A DNA stretch of 64,000 nt, from assembly GCA_965261535.1 (NCBI GenBank), contig OZ253469.1, forward strand, positions 1,736,001 to 1,800,000, given 5' to 3'. A program made the translations under genes and the position numbers. The stretch comes from VXNE01 sp965261535. Its GTDB lineage: Bacteria > Pseudomonadota > Gammaproteobacteria > Pseudomonadales > Azotimanducaceae. The stretch's first letter is position 1; each line of letters starts with the position of its first letter. Below the pieces are notes generated by a model, which saw nothing but the letters and a program-made list of their open reading frames with translations, ran no database searches and was not told where the DNA came from. This document shows positions 1 through 9,032 of this stretch, piece after piece.

Positions 1-101
1 TATTTGCTATGACATTTAAATTGTCAACTGCGGGGCAGGTCTACGGTCGCTCACGCCACCAAATGATGCACGAAGACGTTTTGGTCAAGAGCAAATCGGT
101 C

Positions 102-1181
102 TCACTTGACCTTGGGGATTACCTTGTCGGCCACGAGTCGCATGGTCCGGATTACGTCTTCGCGCGAGAGCACGTAGTCCATCATCATGCACATGATTTC
201 GTCGGCGCCAAAGGCTTCGTGTAGTTCTTGAATGCGATCCACCACCTCTTCCGGTGTTCCAAACAGGTTGGCTCCGCGCTCACGACCGTCTGTGCGGCGG
301 GGTTGTTGCCCCGTTGCCGCCGCGTGATCCGCGTGCACCTTGTCGACGGCTTCCAGGGTGCGGTTGGCCTCCGCCCGCGTTGCCGCCACGTGGGTGCTAA
401 TGCGGATTACCACCTTCGGATCTCCGGTGCGGCCCGCATCCCTCCACGCCTGCCGGTAGTTCGCCACGTCCTGCTTCAACACCGCGTCCCCGCGCTCGTT
501 GTGCGAGCTACCGCCTCCGATGGCAATCCAGTAACCGTTTCTGCCCATGGGCACGAAGCTCTGCTGGCTATCCAGGGGTAGCACGATCTGCGGATAGGGC
601 TTCTGCACCGGCTTGGGGCTGACGCGCCCAGCCGGGTCTAGCCGCGGGTAATCGTAGAATTCGCCGTGGTATCCGGAAAACTCGTCCTCCGTCCACGCCT
701 GCTTCATCACTGCCAGGTACTCAAGGAAGTGTCTCTGGCGCCGCGCATCGCCGATCGTATTGCCCCCCGCGCCGTAGATGAAACGACCGTCGCTGACCTG
801 GTCGATGATGGCGATCTGCTCGGCGACCTGGATGGGGTCCGCCGCCGGCAGGCTTTCAAGGACGTACCGATATCGGTCTGCGCTGTCCCCCCTTCTGTCT
901 ATCCTGGACGCGCCTTCCGGGACGTCGGTTGTGAATTCTTCCTCGGGGGCTCGGAGGTGCGGAAGGTGCACGGCCGTCCCGATCCTGATCCGGCGCGTGC
1001 GTGCGGCGACCCCGCAAGACATCAGCAACGGATTGGATCCCCCCAGCGGAGTGCCCCCGGCCCACACCGCATCCCATCCCATCTCGTCCGCGGCGACGAT
1101 CTTGTCCAGGTCGTTGGCGTAGCCCTGCGCTAGCGACTCGCCCGGCTTCGCGCCCCAAAAAGTCAAAAAGCCAATGTCCAT
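102..1181 (-). CDS. LLM class flavin-dependent oxidoreductase (luciferase-like monooxygenase)
   Basis: The 359-aa product has the bacterial-luciferase-like TIM-barrel layout: an N-terminal strand beginning MDIGFLTFWGAKPGE, the region DPIQVAEQIAIIDQVSDGRF that is typical of LLM-class FMN/F420 enzymes, and a C-terminal FGTPEEVVDRIQEL helix that closes the barrel in this family. Such enzymes oxidise small organic substrates with reduced flavin or F420 in the cytosol; the substrate cannot be read from the sequence. The start at 1181 is preferred over an in-frame codon at 1313 because GGGGAGGGG lies just upstream of this ATG and family similarity begins there. The gene is divergent from the Nramp-like gene across about 220 bp. 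Confidence 0.85.
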   Translation of the reverse strand: MDIGFLTFWGAKPGESLAQGYANDLDKIVAADEMGWDAVWAGGTPLGGSNPLLMSCGVAARTRRIRIGTAVHLPHLRAPEEEFTTDVPEGASRIDRRGDSADRYRYVLESLPAADPIQVAEQIAIIDQVSDGRFIYGAGGNTIGDARRQRHFLEYLAVMKQAWTEDEFSGYHGEFYDYPRLDPAGRVSPKPVQKPYPQIVLPLDSQQSFVPMGRNGYWIAIGGGSSHNERGDAVLKQDVANYRQAWRDAGRTGDPKVVIRISTHVAATRAEANRTLEAVDKVHADHAAATGQQPRRTDGRERGANLFGTPEEVVDRIQELHEAFGADEIMCMMMDYVLSREDVIRTMRLVADKVIPKVK

Positions 1182-1399
1182 GACACCCCTCCCCAAGGTC
1201 AGGGTCTCGCAGCGCCCTCCGGCAGTCAAGGAAGGGTCCTCCAACCCGTCAAACGTCCCTGCGTTTCGAGGCTGCCGCGAACGCGGCGAATGATGCTCTC
1301 TCGTGCTCCCCACTCACGTTCAACTGACTCACAATAGTCAATCGGCTAGGCTTATTCGCACCACCGACTTGGCCACCAGTCGACAAAAAAGCGACAAAC

Positions 1400-2863
1400 A
1401 TGCCGATCCCGATCCAATCGCTGCAAGAAGCGGAACTACCCGAGCGCAACAGGCCGATCCTCAAGATGATCGGCCCGGGCGTGGTGTTGGCCGGGCTCGC
1501 CATCGGTTCCGGCGAGCTGATCATGTGGCCCTGGATCACGTCCGTGGTCGGCGCGCAGCTACTCTGGGCGGCCGCCATCGGCATCTTCCTGCAACTGTGG
1601 GTCAACATCGAGATTGGCCGATGGACCATCGTCACCGGCGAGAGTCCTTTCACGGGCATGGCGCGGGTCATCAAGCTCCTGGTGTACCTGTTCGTATTCG
1701 TGATCTTCGTGGGCAAATTCCTGCCCGGATGGGCTCGAGAAACCGGCATCGCGCTCAGGGATCTCATTTTCGGACCACAACACGACAGCCCGCCGTGGGT
1801 TTGGACCGCCCTCGTATTCGGCCTGGTCGCCGCAATCCTTTTCGGACCCAAGGTGATCTACACGGCCGTGGAACGCTGCATCATGGGACTGATCGCTGTC
1901 ATCGTCGCCGGTCTCATCTATCTGGTGTGGGAGATCGGATCGGCCGAGATTTTCATGGCGATGTGGGACGGTGTCGTCAACGTCTTCAGCTTTCCGGACT
2001 TCCCCGTGGACATCCTGGCCGACGACGGATCGGTCAGGGATCAACTGACCTTCAACCGCTTTTTCGGCGCGGTGGTGTTCGCCGGCGCGGGCGGGCTCGG
2101 CAACCTGTATTACGCCTACTACCTTCGCGAGAAGGACATCGGCATGGGCGCGCGCATGCCGTCGCTCATGAGTCCCGCGCACAAGCACGAGGTCAAGGAA
2201 ATGGACACCGGCTATCTCTATGCGGAGACCCCGGAGAACCGGCGCCGCTTCAAGGACTGGTTTCGCTACGTGGTGATTGACCAGACGCTGTTCTTCTGGC
2301 TTCTCGGCAGCTTCACCATGTTCCTGTTCATCTTCGGCGCCCTCGCCGTCCTGCATCCGATCGGCCTCGTGCCCGACCGGGGCAGTCTGGTGTGGGATCT
2401 CGCATCCATTCTCGAACAGAGCATGGGCACCTTCGGTCGCTACCTGTTCCTCATCGTCGGAATGGCGGCCCTTTTCAGCACCCAGCTCGCTGGCGTCGAT
2501 GGCGGCAGCCGTATCTTTTCCGACCTTCTGCACACCAACTTCAAGTTCGGGCGGTGGTTGAAGCTCGAACAGTGGTACCTGGTGCTGGTCGGCACGACCA
2601 TGGTCATCGGCGTCTTCAGCGTCTGGTTCTTCGGCAGGTACGACATCGCCGGGCTCGACTTCCTTTTCATCGCCGCGCTCATGGGCGGGTTCGTGATGGC
2701 GGTCTACGTGCCCCTCATCCTGTACATGAATCTCACCTACCTGCCGAAGTCGGCGCGCCCCGGATGGATCAACATCGTATTCATGGTGCTCGCGTCGGCC
2801 ATGTACATCGGGTTTGCCGGTTACACCATCTACAGCAAGGCGATAGAGGTCCTGGCGCAGTAG
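1400..2863 (+). CDS. Nramp-related divalent metal transporter family membrane protein
   Basis: The 487-aa polytopic inner-membrane protein has about eleven hydrophobic segments and the Nramp fold signature GPGVVLAG at residues 25-32. In canonical Nramp/MntH proteins the first helix carries a metal-binding DPGN motif; here the equivalent position reads GSGE (about residues 37-40), so the classical Mn/Fe site is not conserved. This places it in the divergent Nramp-related group, and its ion is not predictable. A long hydrophilic loop with many charged residues lies near residues 245-285. The start is the ATG at 1400; no strong ribosome binding site is evident. The gene stands alone, upstream of a GrpB-family gene by about 30 bp. 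Confidence 0.8.
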   Translation: MPIPIQSLQEAELPERNRPILKMIGPGVVLAGLAIGSGELIMWPWITSVVGAQLLWAAAIGIFLQLWVNIEIGRWTIVTGESPFTGMARVIKLLVYLFVFVIFVGKFLPGWARETGIALRDLIFGPQHDSPPWVWTALVFGLVAAILFGPKVIYTAVERCIMGLIAVIVAGLIYLVWEIGSAEIFMAMWDGVVNVFSFPDFPVDILADDGSVRDQLTFNRFFGAVVFAGAGGLGNLYYAYYLREKDIGMGARMPSLMSPAHKHEVKEMDTGYLYAETPENRRRFKDWFRYVVIDQTLFFWLLGSFTMFLFIFGALAVLHPIGLVPDRGSLVWDLASILEQSMGTFGRYLFLIVGMAALFSTQLAGVDGGSRIFSDLLHTNFKFGRWLKLEQWYLVLVGTTMVIGVFSVWFFGRYDIAGLDFLFIAALMGGFVMAVYVPLILYMNLTYLPKSARPGWINIVFMVLASAMYIGFAGYTIYSKAIEVLAQ

Positions 2864-2892
2864 GCGTCCGTCCCGGACCCAGGTTGACGACG

Positions 2893-3405
2893 ATGGCCAA
2901 ACCGATTGCGGTAGTCCCCTACTCCGAAGAATGGCCCGCGATGTTCGAGGCGCTCAAGACACGAGTGGAACGCGCCCTGGGAGCGCTGGGTCTACGGATC
3001 GAGCACGTCGGCAGCACGTCGGTACCCGGATTGTCCGCCAAACCCATCATAGACATCGACGCCGTCATCGAAGGCGGCGATCAACTCGACGACGTCATCG
3101 AGCGCCTGGCCACCATCGGCTATGCATTCGAAGGCGACAAGGGGGTGCCGGGGCGATACGCGTTCCGATCACCCCCAGGCTTGCCCGAGCACCATCTATA
3201 CGTCTGCGCCGAAGACAACCCCGCGCTTCATCTGCATCTCGCGTTCCGCGACTATCTTCGCCGTCATCCCGAAGAAGCGACAGCCTACGGCAAACTGAAA
3301 CAGCAGCTCGCGCAGCAGAACCCGGCTGACCGAGCCGCGTACAGCGACGGGAAAACAAGCTGGATCGAGCGAGCGCTGCGACTGGCGCGCCAGGAAACGC
3401 AATAA
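2893..3405 (+). CDS. GrpB family protein (UPF0157, nucleotidyltransferase-like)
   Basis: The 170-aa protein matches the GrpB/UPF0157 family: it opens with IAVVPYSEEWPAMFE, has the diagnostic block IEHVGSTSVPGLSAKPIIDI at about residues 36-55, followed by GYAFEGDKGVPGRYAF and HLYVC, and ends in an LKQQLA helix. The GSTSVPG and D-x-D elements resemble the active site of the nucleotidyltransferase superfamily. The biochemical role of the family is mostly undefined. The ATG at 2893 follows the Nramp-like stop by about 30 bp, so the two may be co-transcribed. Confidence 0.9.
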   Translation: MAKPIAVVPYSEEWPAMFEALKTRVERALGALGLRIEHVGSTSVPGLSAKPIIDIDAVIEGGDQLDDVIERLATIGYAFEGDKGVPGRYAFRSPPGLPEHHLYVCAEDNPALHLHLAFRDYLRRHPEEATAYGKLKQQLAQQNPADRAAYSDGKTSWIERALRLARQETQ

Positions 3406-3423
3406 GGATCTCGCCGCTCTCGA

Positions 3424-4269
3424 TCACCTCACCGGCATGACGAAAGCCACGCCATTTTCTTCCGCCCTCTCGAACAGGAAGTCGCGCGCTTTCGGCAGTT
3501 GTTCCGCGGTCAGATGTTCGATCATCAACGTCACATCCTCATCCAGTCGGGCCAGTTCGGTGAGATACACGTCGTGGTCCAGCATGCCGTTGCCCGTGTA
3601 CGTCTCGATGAGGTGATGCGGATACCTGTCCACCGTGATCACATCCTTGGTGTGGCAACTCAGGACATGCGAGCCAAGTTTGTCGAAACAGTCTTTCAGC
3701 AACGCGCCACTGTCATAGAAGAGCTTTGGACTTGAAATGATGTTGACCGGATCCAGGTGGACACCGAAGCCGGGACGATCAATGGCTTCGATCAGTCTCA
3801 GGTAGACATCGGGTTCATCCGGAAGCAGGTATCTTTCCGGTTCCAGGGTGAACTTCGTTCGCGTGGGTTGCACCCGATCCACAATCGTCTGAACAACCGC
3901 TACCGTGTCCGCAAAGGCTCTTTCGCTCAAGTTGTCGGGATTGGGCGTGCCCCAACCGCCGGTCTCATACGAACCGCCGTGGCTCACGCAGCAACGGATT
4001 CCGGCCTCGTCGGCGTACTCCAGCCGACGGCAGAGTTCATCCAGGTACTCCTGCCGGCGAGCCGCATCCGTGTCCAGAAAGTTCAGGCGATAAGCGCCGA
4101 GCTCCGCGGGGACGATGTTCGCTTCTGCGTACGCGGCACAGATTTCGTCACGTTTGACCTTGTCGTCGATGTACGGCATGAAAGCTGCCGAGAATCCATT
4201 TTCCTGGTGATACGTCACCAGCGCCCGCGGTTCGATGTCTACGTCGAAAGTGGGTCCACCCAGTCTCAT
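3424..4269 (-). CDS. Sugar phosphate isomerase/epimerase family protein (AP endonuclease 2-type TIM barrel)
   Basis: The 281-aa product has the xylose-isomerase-like TIM-barrel pattern: FTLEPERYLLPDEPDVYLRL carries the first metal-ligand glutamate, GFGVHLDPVNI the following Asp/His, SCHTKDV the histidine of the later strand, and LMIEHL the terminal glutamate. Family members isomerise or epimerise sugars, or act on inositol-type substrates, with a divalent metal; the exact substrate is unknown. The start at 4269 has GGAG about 11 bp upstream. An in-frame upstream extension to 4395 adds low-complexity residues outside family similarity. The gene converges with the GrpB gene and is divergent from the carboxylesterase. 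Confidence 0.8.
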   Translation of the reverse strand: MRLGGPTFDVDIEPRALVTYHQENGFSAAFMPYIDDKVKRDEICAAYAEANIVPAELGAYRLNFLDTDAARRQEYLDELCRRLEYADEAGIRCCVSHGGSYETGGWGTPNPDNLSERAFADTVAVVQTIVDRVQPTRTKFTLEPERYLLPDEPDVYLRLIEAIDRPGFGVHLDPVNIISSPKLFYDSGALLKDCFDKLGSHVLSCHTKDVITVDRYPHHLIETYTGNGMLDHDVYLTELARLDEDVTLMIEHLTAEQLPKARDFLFERAEENGVAFVMPVR

Positions 4270-4435
4270 GGTCCTTATCTCCTCGCCAAATTTCCCGCGC
4301 GAGCAAGAGGGTACCGCCCATTCGGGTCGGTGGCTATTCGGAACCGTCCAGGGCTTCGCCAGACGCTTCGCGCTTGCGCTCTTTTGCAGTCCCACCCAAA
4401 CTTAGCCGCTTAAGACATCAAAGGGTGAGGACAAT

Positions 4436-5986
4436 ATGGCCATCGTCGAGACGCGCTACGGCAAGGTAGAAGGCACCAGCAACAACGGTGTTCACGGCTT
4501 CAGGGGCATCCCGTTCGCCGCGCCCCCGGTGGGCGAGCGGCGTTGGCGCCCGCCGGAGCCGCCCGAACCGTGGTCCGGCGTGCGTGACGCGAAAGACTGG
4601 GGCAAGCAGGCGTGGCAGGCGGCGTCCGGGGGCGAAGGCCCGCTGAAGTTCGTGTTCAACGCCGCCAACGCGGAGAAACGTGACGAAGACTGTCTGGTTT
4701 TGAACGTCTGGACGGGCGGCCTCGACGACGCCAAGCGCCCGGTGGTGGTGTGGATCCACGGCGGCGGTTTCTCGGGCGGCACGGGCGGCACGCCGGTGTA
4801 CGACGGCGAGATACTGTCGCGCCGCGGCGACGTGGTTGTGATCACGATCAACTATCGGATCGGCCCGCTGGGCTTTCTCAACCTGAACGGGGCGACCCGC
4901 GGACGCATTCCGTCGACCGGGAACGAGGGGCTGCTGGACCAGGTCGAAGCGCTCAAATGGACCCGCGACAACATCTCCGCGTTCGGCGGAGATCCGGGCA
5001 ACGTCAGCGTCCTGGGCGAGTCGGCCGGCGCCATGAGTGTCGGCGCGCTGCTGGCGCTGACGCCGGCGCGGGGACTCTTTCATCGCGCGATGCCGATCAG
5101 CGGCGCCGCGAGCACCGCGACCACGCTTGATCGCGCGGAGGCCGTCGGCGAGGGCATACTGGGAAGGCTCGGCCTGTCCGGGACCGACGACATAGACAAG
5201 CTCATCGCGCTCCACCCGCAGGAGCTCTTGGACCGCGCCATGGGGTTCAGGCTGCCGGGCGGCGGCATGAGCTTTCAGCCGGTCATCGACGGCACCAATC
5301 TGCCGGAGTTCCCGCTCGATGCGATCAAGGGCGGCGCGGCGGACGGCATCCCGATCCTGGTCGGCACGCAGCGCGACGAGTGGCGGCTGTTCACGGTCCG
5401 CAGTCCAGCGCTGGCGGGCCTCGACGAAGCAGGATTGCTCGCCGAGGTTTCGAAAAACGTCGAGGATGCGCAAGCCGTCATCGACGGCTACCGTCAGATT
5501 CTCAACGACCGGGGCCATCCGAGCAACCCGGTTTCGATACTGGCGGCGATCGAGACAGGTCGCAAGATGCGCATGCCGTCGATCGCGCTGGCCGAGGCCA
5601 TGGCCGCACGCGGCCAACCGGCCTATCAGTACGTGGTCACGGCGGAATCGCCGTGGGACGCCGGCATTCTCAGATCGTCGCATGCGATCTTCATCGGCTT
5701 CCTGTTCGGCACCCATGACTACAGCGACGAGAGTGCCGAGTTCTTCGGCCGGGGCGAGGCCGCCGATACGCTCTCGGCGCATCTGCAGGACGCGGTGGTC
5801 AACCTCGCCAGAAACGGCAACCCGCGCACCGAGGCGCTCGCCGACTGGGTCGCCTACGACACGCAAACGCGCTCGACCGCGATCTTCGGCCATCCGGTGG
5901 AGGTCGCGAGTGCGCCGTTCGACGAGGAGCGCGTGCTTTGGTCCGCCCATGGCGCGGGTCTACCCTTTGGACCCGAAAGACAATGA
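4436..5986 (+). CDS. Type-B carboxylesterase/lipase family protein
   Basis: The 516-aa alpha/beta hydrolase has the type-B carboxylesterase landmarks in order: FRGIPFAAPPVGERRW near the N-terminus, the oxyanion block WIHGGGFSGG, the nucleophile elbow GESAGA with Ser196, a likely acid residue Glu315 in QRDEW, and the catalytic His416 in SSHAIF followed by FLFG. The predicted reaction is ester hydrolysis; the substrate is unknown. No signal peptide is seen, so it is probably cytoplasmic. Family length is usually 480-560 aa, so the gene looks complete. It starts at the ATG at 4436 with GGGTGAGGA nearby and lies 30 bp upstream of the binding-protein gene. Confidence 0.9.
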   Translation: MAIVETRYGKVEGTSNNGVHGFRGIPFAAPPVGERRWRPPEPPEPWSGVRDAKDWGKQAWQAASGGEGPLKFVFNAANAEKRDEDCLVLNVWTGGLDDAKRPVVVWIHGGGFSGGTGGTPVYDGEILSRRGDVVVITINYRIGPLGFLNLNGATRGRIPSTGNEGLLDQVEALKWTRDNISAFGGDPGNVSVLGESAGAMSVGALLALTPARGLFHRAMPISGAASTATTLDRAEAVGEGILGRLGLSGTDDIDKLIALHPQELLDRAMGFRLPGGGMSFQPVIDGTNLPEFPLDAIKGGAADGIPILVGTQRDEWRLFTVRSPALAGLDEAGLLAEVSKNVEDAQAVIDGYRQILNDRGHPSNPVSILAAIETGRKMRMPSIALAEAMAARGQPAYQYVVTAESPWDAGILRSSHAIFIGFLFGTHDYSDESAEFFGRGEAADTLSAHLQDAVVNLARNGNPRTEALADWVAYDTQTRSTAIFGHPVEVASAPFDEERVLWSAHGAGLPFGPERQ

Positions 5987-6016
5987 GCCCGAATCTTCAC
6001 TGATCGCGCGTGCCGC

Positions 6017-7903
6017 GTGATGCGCCGCCGGGGGTGCACATCACTGGCACGGTTAAGTTCGTTCGCCGGCACGGCTATCGCACTCGGCTCGGCCTTCGCC
6101 CTGGCCGAGCCGGCGTTCAAACACGGCGTATCGTATTTCGGCGAGTTCAAGTACCCGCCTGATTTCAAGCACTTCGAATACGTCAATCCCGACGCCCCCA
6201 AGGGCGGGATGCTCGTGCTTGGCAACAACATCAACTGGCGCTCATTCAACCCCGAGGGCGTGGGCACGAACGCGCCGGGAATGGGGATCATGGTCCCGTC
6301 GACGCCGGTCCTCTACGACGGGCTCTTCATCCCGGCGGACGACGAGATCGGCACGTTCTACGGCAATCTCGCCGAAGCCGTGATGGTCGCCGATGACTTC
6401 ACCTGGGTGCGAATCCGTCTCCGGCCCCAGGCGCGGTGGCACGACGGCAAGCCGGTGACGGCGCGAGATGTCGTGTTCACGTTCGACTACCTTCTCGACA
6501 ATCTCGAGCAGCCACGCAGAACCCGCGACAACCTGCAGTCGGCCTACTCGGTGATCGAATCAATGGAGGTGCACAACGATCACGAGCTGACTTTCCATTT
6601 GCGGAAATCCAGCGGACCGAACGCCGGGGTGGTCCTCAGCCTCGGCAAGATCGCGATCCTGCCGGAACACTATTGGCGCGAGCGGGACATCACGCGACCG
6701 TCGATGACGCCGCCGCTCGGCAGCGGCCCGTATCGCGTGGCGAATTTCGCGCCATCGAGTTTCCTTCTGTACGAACGGGTGCCCGACTATTGGGGCCGAC
6801 ACCTCGCCGTTCATCGCGGGCGGCACAACTTCGACCAGATCCGCTACGACTACTATCGCGATGCCACCGTCGCGCGGGAAGCGTTTCGCAAAGGGCTGGT
6901 CGACTACCGGCAGGAAACGGAACCACGGTACTGGCACAACGGCTACAACATCCCGGCACGGGACAAGGGCTGGATCGTGATGCGCCGGCACAACTTCAGC
7001 ACCTACGTTGGACTGATTCGCTGCTTCGTCATCAACATCCGCCGGGACAACTTTCAAGATGTGCGTGTAAGAGAAGCCTTGACCCTCGCGTTCGACCACG
7101 ACTGGTACGAGCGTGTTATCACGCAGGGCTTCTACACGCGTCCGGAGAGTTATTTCTCGCAGACGAACTTCGCGGCAGTTGGCCTGCCCGATGCGGCCGA
7201 GGTCGCCCTGCTGGCGCCTTTTCGCGATCAGCTTCCGGAACGCCTTTTCACGCAGGCGTTCGGGTTCGCACGCTCGGACGGCGTCGGCCGCAACCGCGAT
7301 GTTCTGCTGCGCGCGAGAGAGCTCCTGCGCGAATCGGGCTGGACAGTACGCGACGGCGTCCTGACAAACGCGGACGGCAAGCCGTTTGAGCTCTCCTTCA
7401 TCATCCGTTCCGTCGCCGAGCAGCGCCTGGTCGCCCCGTATGTCGACCAGCTCCACCGGCTGGGATTCAGAACCCGCGTGCGCTTGTTGGAAACTGCCCA
7501 ATACATCAACAAGATGAAAGAGTTCGATTACGACATCCTCCTATACGGTGTGGGGATCGGCCAACCGCCGACGCTCGAGCTCATCTCCTATTTCCACTCC
7601 AGGAATGCGCACGTGCCGCTGGGCTCCAACCGCTCGGGGATTCAACACGCCGCGGTCGATGCGATGGTGATACGGGTGCTGAATGCGCGCTCGAGAGAAG
7701 AACTGACCGCCGCCCAGAGGGCCCTTGACCGCATTCTGCTCTGGAACTTCTACCAGATCCCGATAATCGCGATCGAGGGCCCGCGCGTACTCTATTGGGA
7801 CAAGTTCGGCAGGCCACCAATCGATGCCGAGTTCCGCACCGGCTTCCCGGAGACCTGGTGGTATGACCAAGATAAAGCAGCGCGTATCACGCTGACCAAC
7901 TGA
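6017..7903 (+). CDS. Extracellular solute-binding protein, family 5 (YejA-like)
   Basis: The 628-aa protein starts with a basic signal peptide whose hydrophobic stretch ends in ALA before EPAFKHG, so it is exported to the periplasm. The mature part shows the SBP family 5 features of the YejA/microcin-C-type branch: HGVSYFGEFKYPPDFKHF, YVNPDAPKGG, RLRPQARWHDGKPVTARDVV and FDYDILLYG. Such proteins deliver oligopeptides or similar solutes to an ABC permease. No permease or ATPase gene is adjacent, so this is an orphan binding protein within the window. GTG at 6017 and ATG at 6020 are alternative starts. Confidence 0.88.
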   Translation: MMRRRGCTSLARLSSFAGTAIALGSAFALAEPAFKHGVSYFGEFKYPPDFKHFEYVNPDAPKGGMLVLGNNINWRSFNPEGVGTNAPGMGIMVPSTPVLYDGLFIPADDEIGTFYGNLAEAVMVADDFTWVRIRLRPQARWHDGKPVTARDVVFTFDYLLDNLEQPRRTRDNLQSAYSVIESMEVHNDHELTFHLRKSSGPNAGVVLSLGKIAILPEHYWRERDITRPSMTPPLGSGPYRVANFAPSSFLLYERVPDYWGRHLAVHRGRHNFDQIRYDYYRDATVAREAFRKGLVDYRQETEPRYWHNGYNIPARDKGWIVMRRHNFSTYVGLIRCFVINIRRDNFQDVRVREALTLAFDHDWYERVITQGFYTRPESYFSQTNFAAVGLPDAAEVALLAPFRDQLPERLFTQAFGFARSDGVGRNRDVLLRARELLRESGWTVRDGVLTNADGKPFELSFIIRSVAEQRLVAPYVDQLHRLGFRTRVRLLETAQYINKMKEFDYDILLYGVGIGQPPTLELISYFHSRNAHVPLGSNRSGIQHAAVDAMVIRVLNARSREELTAAQRALDRILLWNFYQIPIIAIEGPRVLYWDKFGRPPIDAEFRTGFPETWWYDQDKAARITLTN

Positions 7904-7997
7904 GCTTTCGTGGCTTCGACCTCACAGGGCAAGGTTGATCCTGAACGGTCAAAGTGCGCTAAGGTGAGTGGCATCACAACGCTAGAGGGGGTTAACA

Positions 7998-8540
7998 ATG
8001 TCCAAGTACCGACGCGTCGTCACCGGCCATGACGATCAGGGCAAGGCCATCATCGCCATGGACGGCGGACCCGGCATTCGGCGCGGCAACCTGTACGAGA
8101 TGTGGTGCACCACGAGCATGCCGACCGACAATCTCGACCTGGTGGATACCGTGGCGACGCGCCCCGGGATCCTCGAACCCGATGCCAATGGCACGATATT
8201 CCGTTTCTTCGAGGTCAGACCGGAACGCGAGCATGGAAGCCCCGAGGATCGCGAACGCGAGGCGCAGGAACGCCTGGCAGCCATGAGCGAACAAGAAAGG
8301 GCGGCCGCGATCGCGCGGAGGCCGGACACGTCCCGACACCCGGGGATGCACAAGACCAGGACCGTGGACTACATCATTCTGCTCAAGGGCGAGGTGACGA
8401 TGCTGGTCGACGAAGGCGAGGTTCACCTGAAGCCCTTCGACGTGGTCATTCAGCGCGGAACCAACCACGCCTGGGTGAACAAGGGCGACGAAACGGCAGT
8501 ATTGGTAGCTATGATGGTGGAAGCCGAGCCGTTGCCCTGA
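7998..8540 (+). CDS. Cupin domain-containing protein
   Basis: The 180-aa product ends in a conserved beta-barrel: DYIILLKGEVTMLVDEGEVHLKPFDVVIQRGTNHAW shows the two cupin motifs with the glycines and the final histidine, although the histidine pair of motif 1 is replaced (the H-x-T of GMHKTRTVDY precedes it). The N-terminal half (MDGGPGIRRGNLYEMW) resembles proteins annotated as cupins of unknown role. The substrate and metal are not predictable. It is preceded by GAGGGGGTT, a plausible ribosome binding site, and stands alone after the binding-protein gene. Confidence 0.82.
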   Translation: MSKYRRVVTGHDDQGKAIIAMDGGPGIRRGNLYEMWCTTSMPTDNLDLVDTVATRPGILEPDANGTIFRFFEVRPEREHGSPEDREREAQERLAAMSEQERAAAIARRPDTSRHPGMHKTRTVDYIILLKGEVTMLVDEGEVHLKPFDVVIQRGTNHAWVNKGDETAVLVAMMVEAEPLP

Positions 8541-8746
8541 CCCAGATGCGCCGGATCGAGTCCGGAGCGCCCACCCAGAAAAGCCAACTAATGCCTTCCT
8601 CGCCTTCGGCCAAAAGCCGATTTCGAAGGCGTCAACGGTGTATCGCGGGATCCTGGCGGGGTTCGAGCGCCGGGGCGTCGGGATAAACTGTCCACCGACG
8701 CCGGTCAGGGCCAACTCCCCCATTACATATTCGAGAGGAGCAGAAT

Positions 8747-8983
8747 GTGAACGCCAGCCTTATTCGATCCGATCCCGCCATTCTCATGGGCAAGCCGGTG
8801 GTCGCGGGAACGCGCATAACCGTTGAACTGATTCTGCAAAAACTCGCCGCTGGCGAAACAATTGAGCAACTACTCGCAGCCCATCCCCGGCTGACGAATG
8901 AAGGAATTCTTGCAGCTTTGAGTTTCGCAGCCGACGCCCTGCGGGCCGATGTTGTCTACCCCGCAGCCGGACAGGGTGCGTGA
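8747..8983 (+). CDS. DUF433 family antitoxin-like protein (orphan)
   Basis: The 78-aa product matches the DUF433 (VapB45-like) family: IRSDPAILMGKPVVAGTRIT followed by the helix-turn-helix LQKLAAGETIEQLLAAHP and LSFAADAL. DUF433 proteins are usually the DNA-binding antitoxins of DUF5615 PIN-like toxins encoded immediately downstream. Here a GTG overlaps the stop (GTGA at 8980-8983) and opens with MKLLAD, which resembles the N-terminus of DUF5615 toxins, but similarity is lost within about eight codons and the sequence runs into the end of the ABC-F gene. The toxin therefore appears deleted. Confidence 0.8.
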   Translation: MNASLIRSDPAILMGKPVVAGTRITVELILQKLAAGETIEQLLAAHPRLTNEGILAALSFAADALRADVVYPAAGQGA

Positions 8984-9032
8984 AACTCTTGGCGGACCGT
9001 CCGGACGCGGTGCTGGCTCCCCACTCCTGGCG

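Noticed and set aside
4418..5950. 510-codon minus-strand frame opposite the carboxylesterase gene
   Set aside because: The plus strand has a complete esterase with catalytic residues; the antisense frame is arginine-rich and has no family features.
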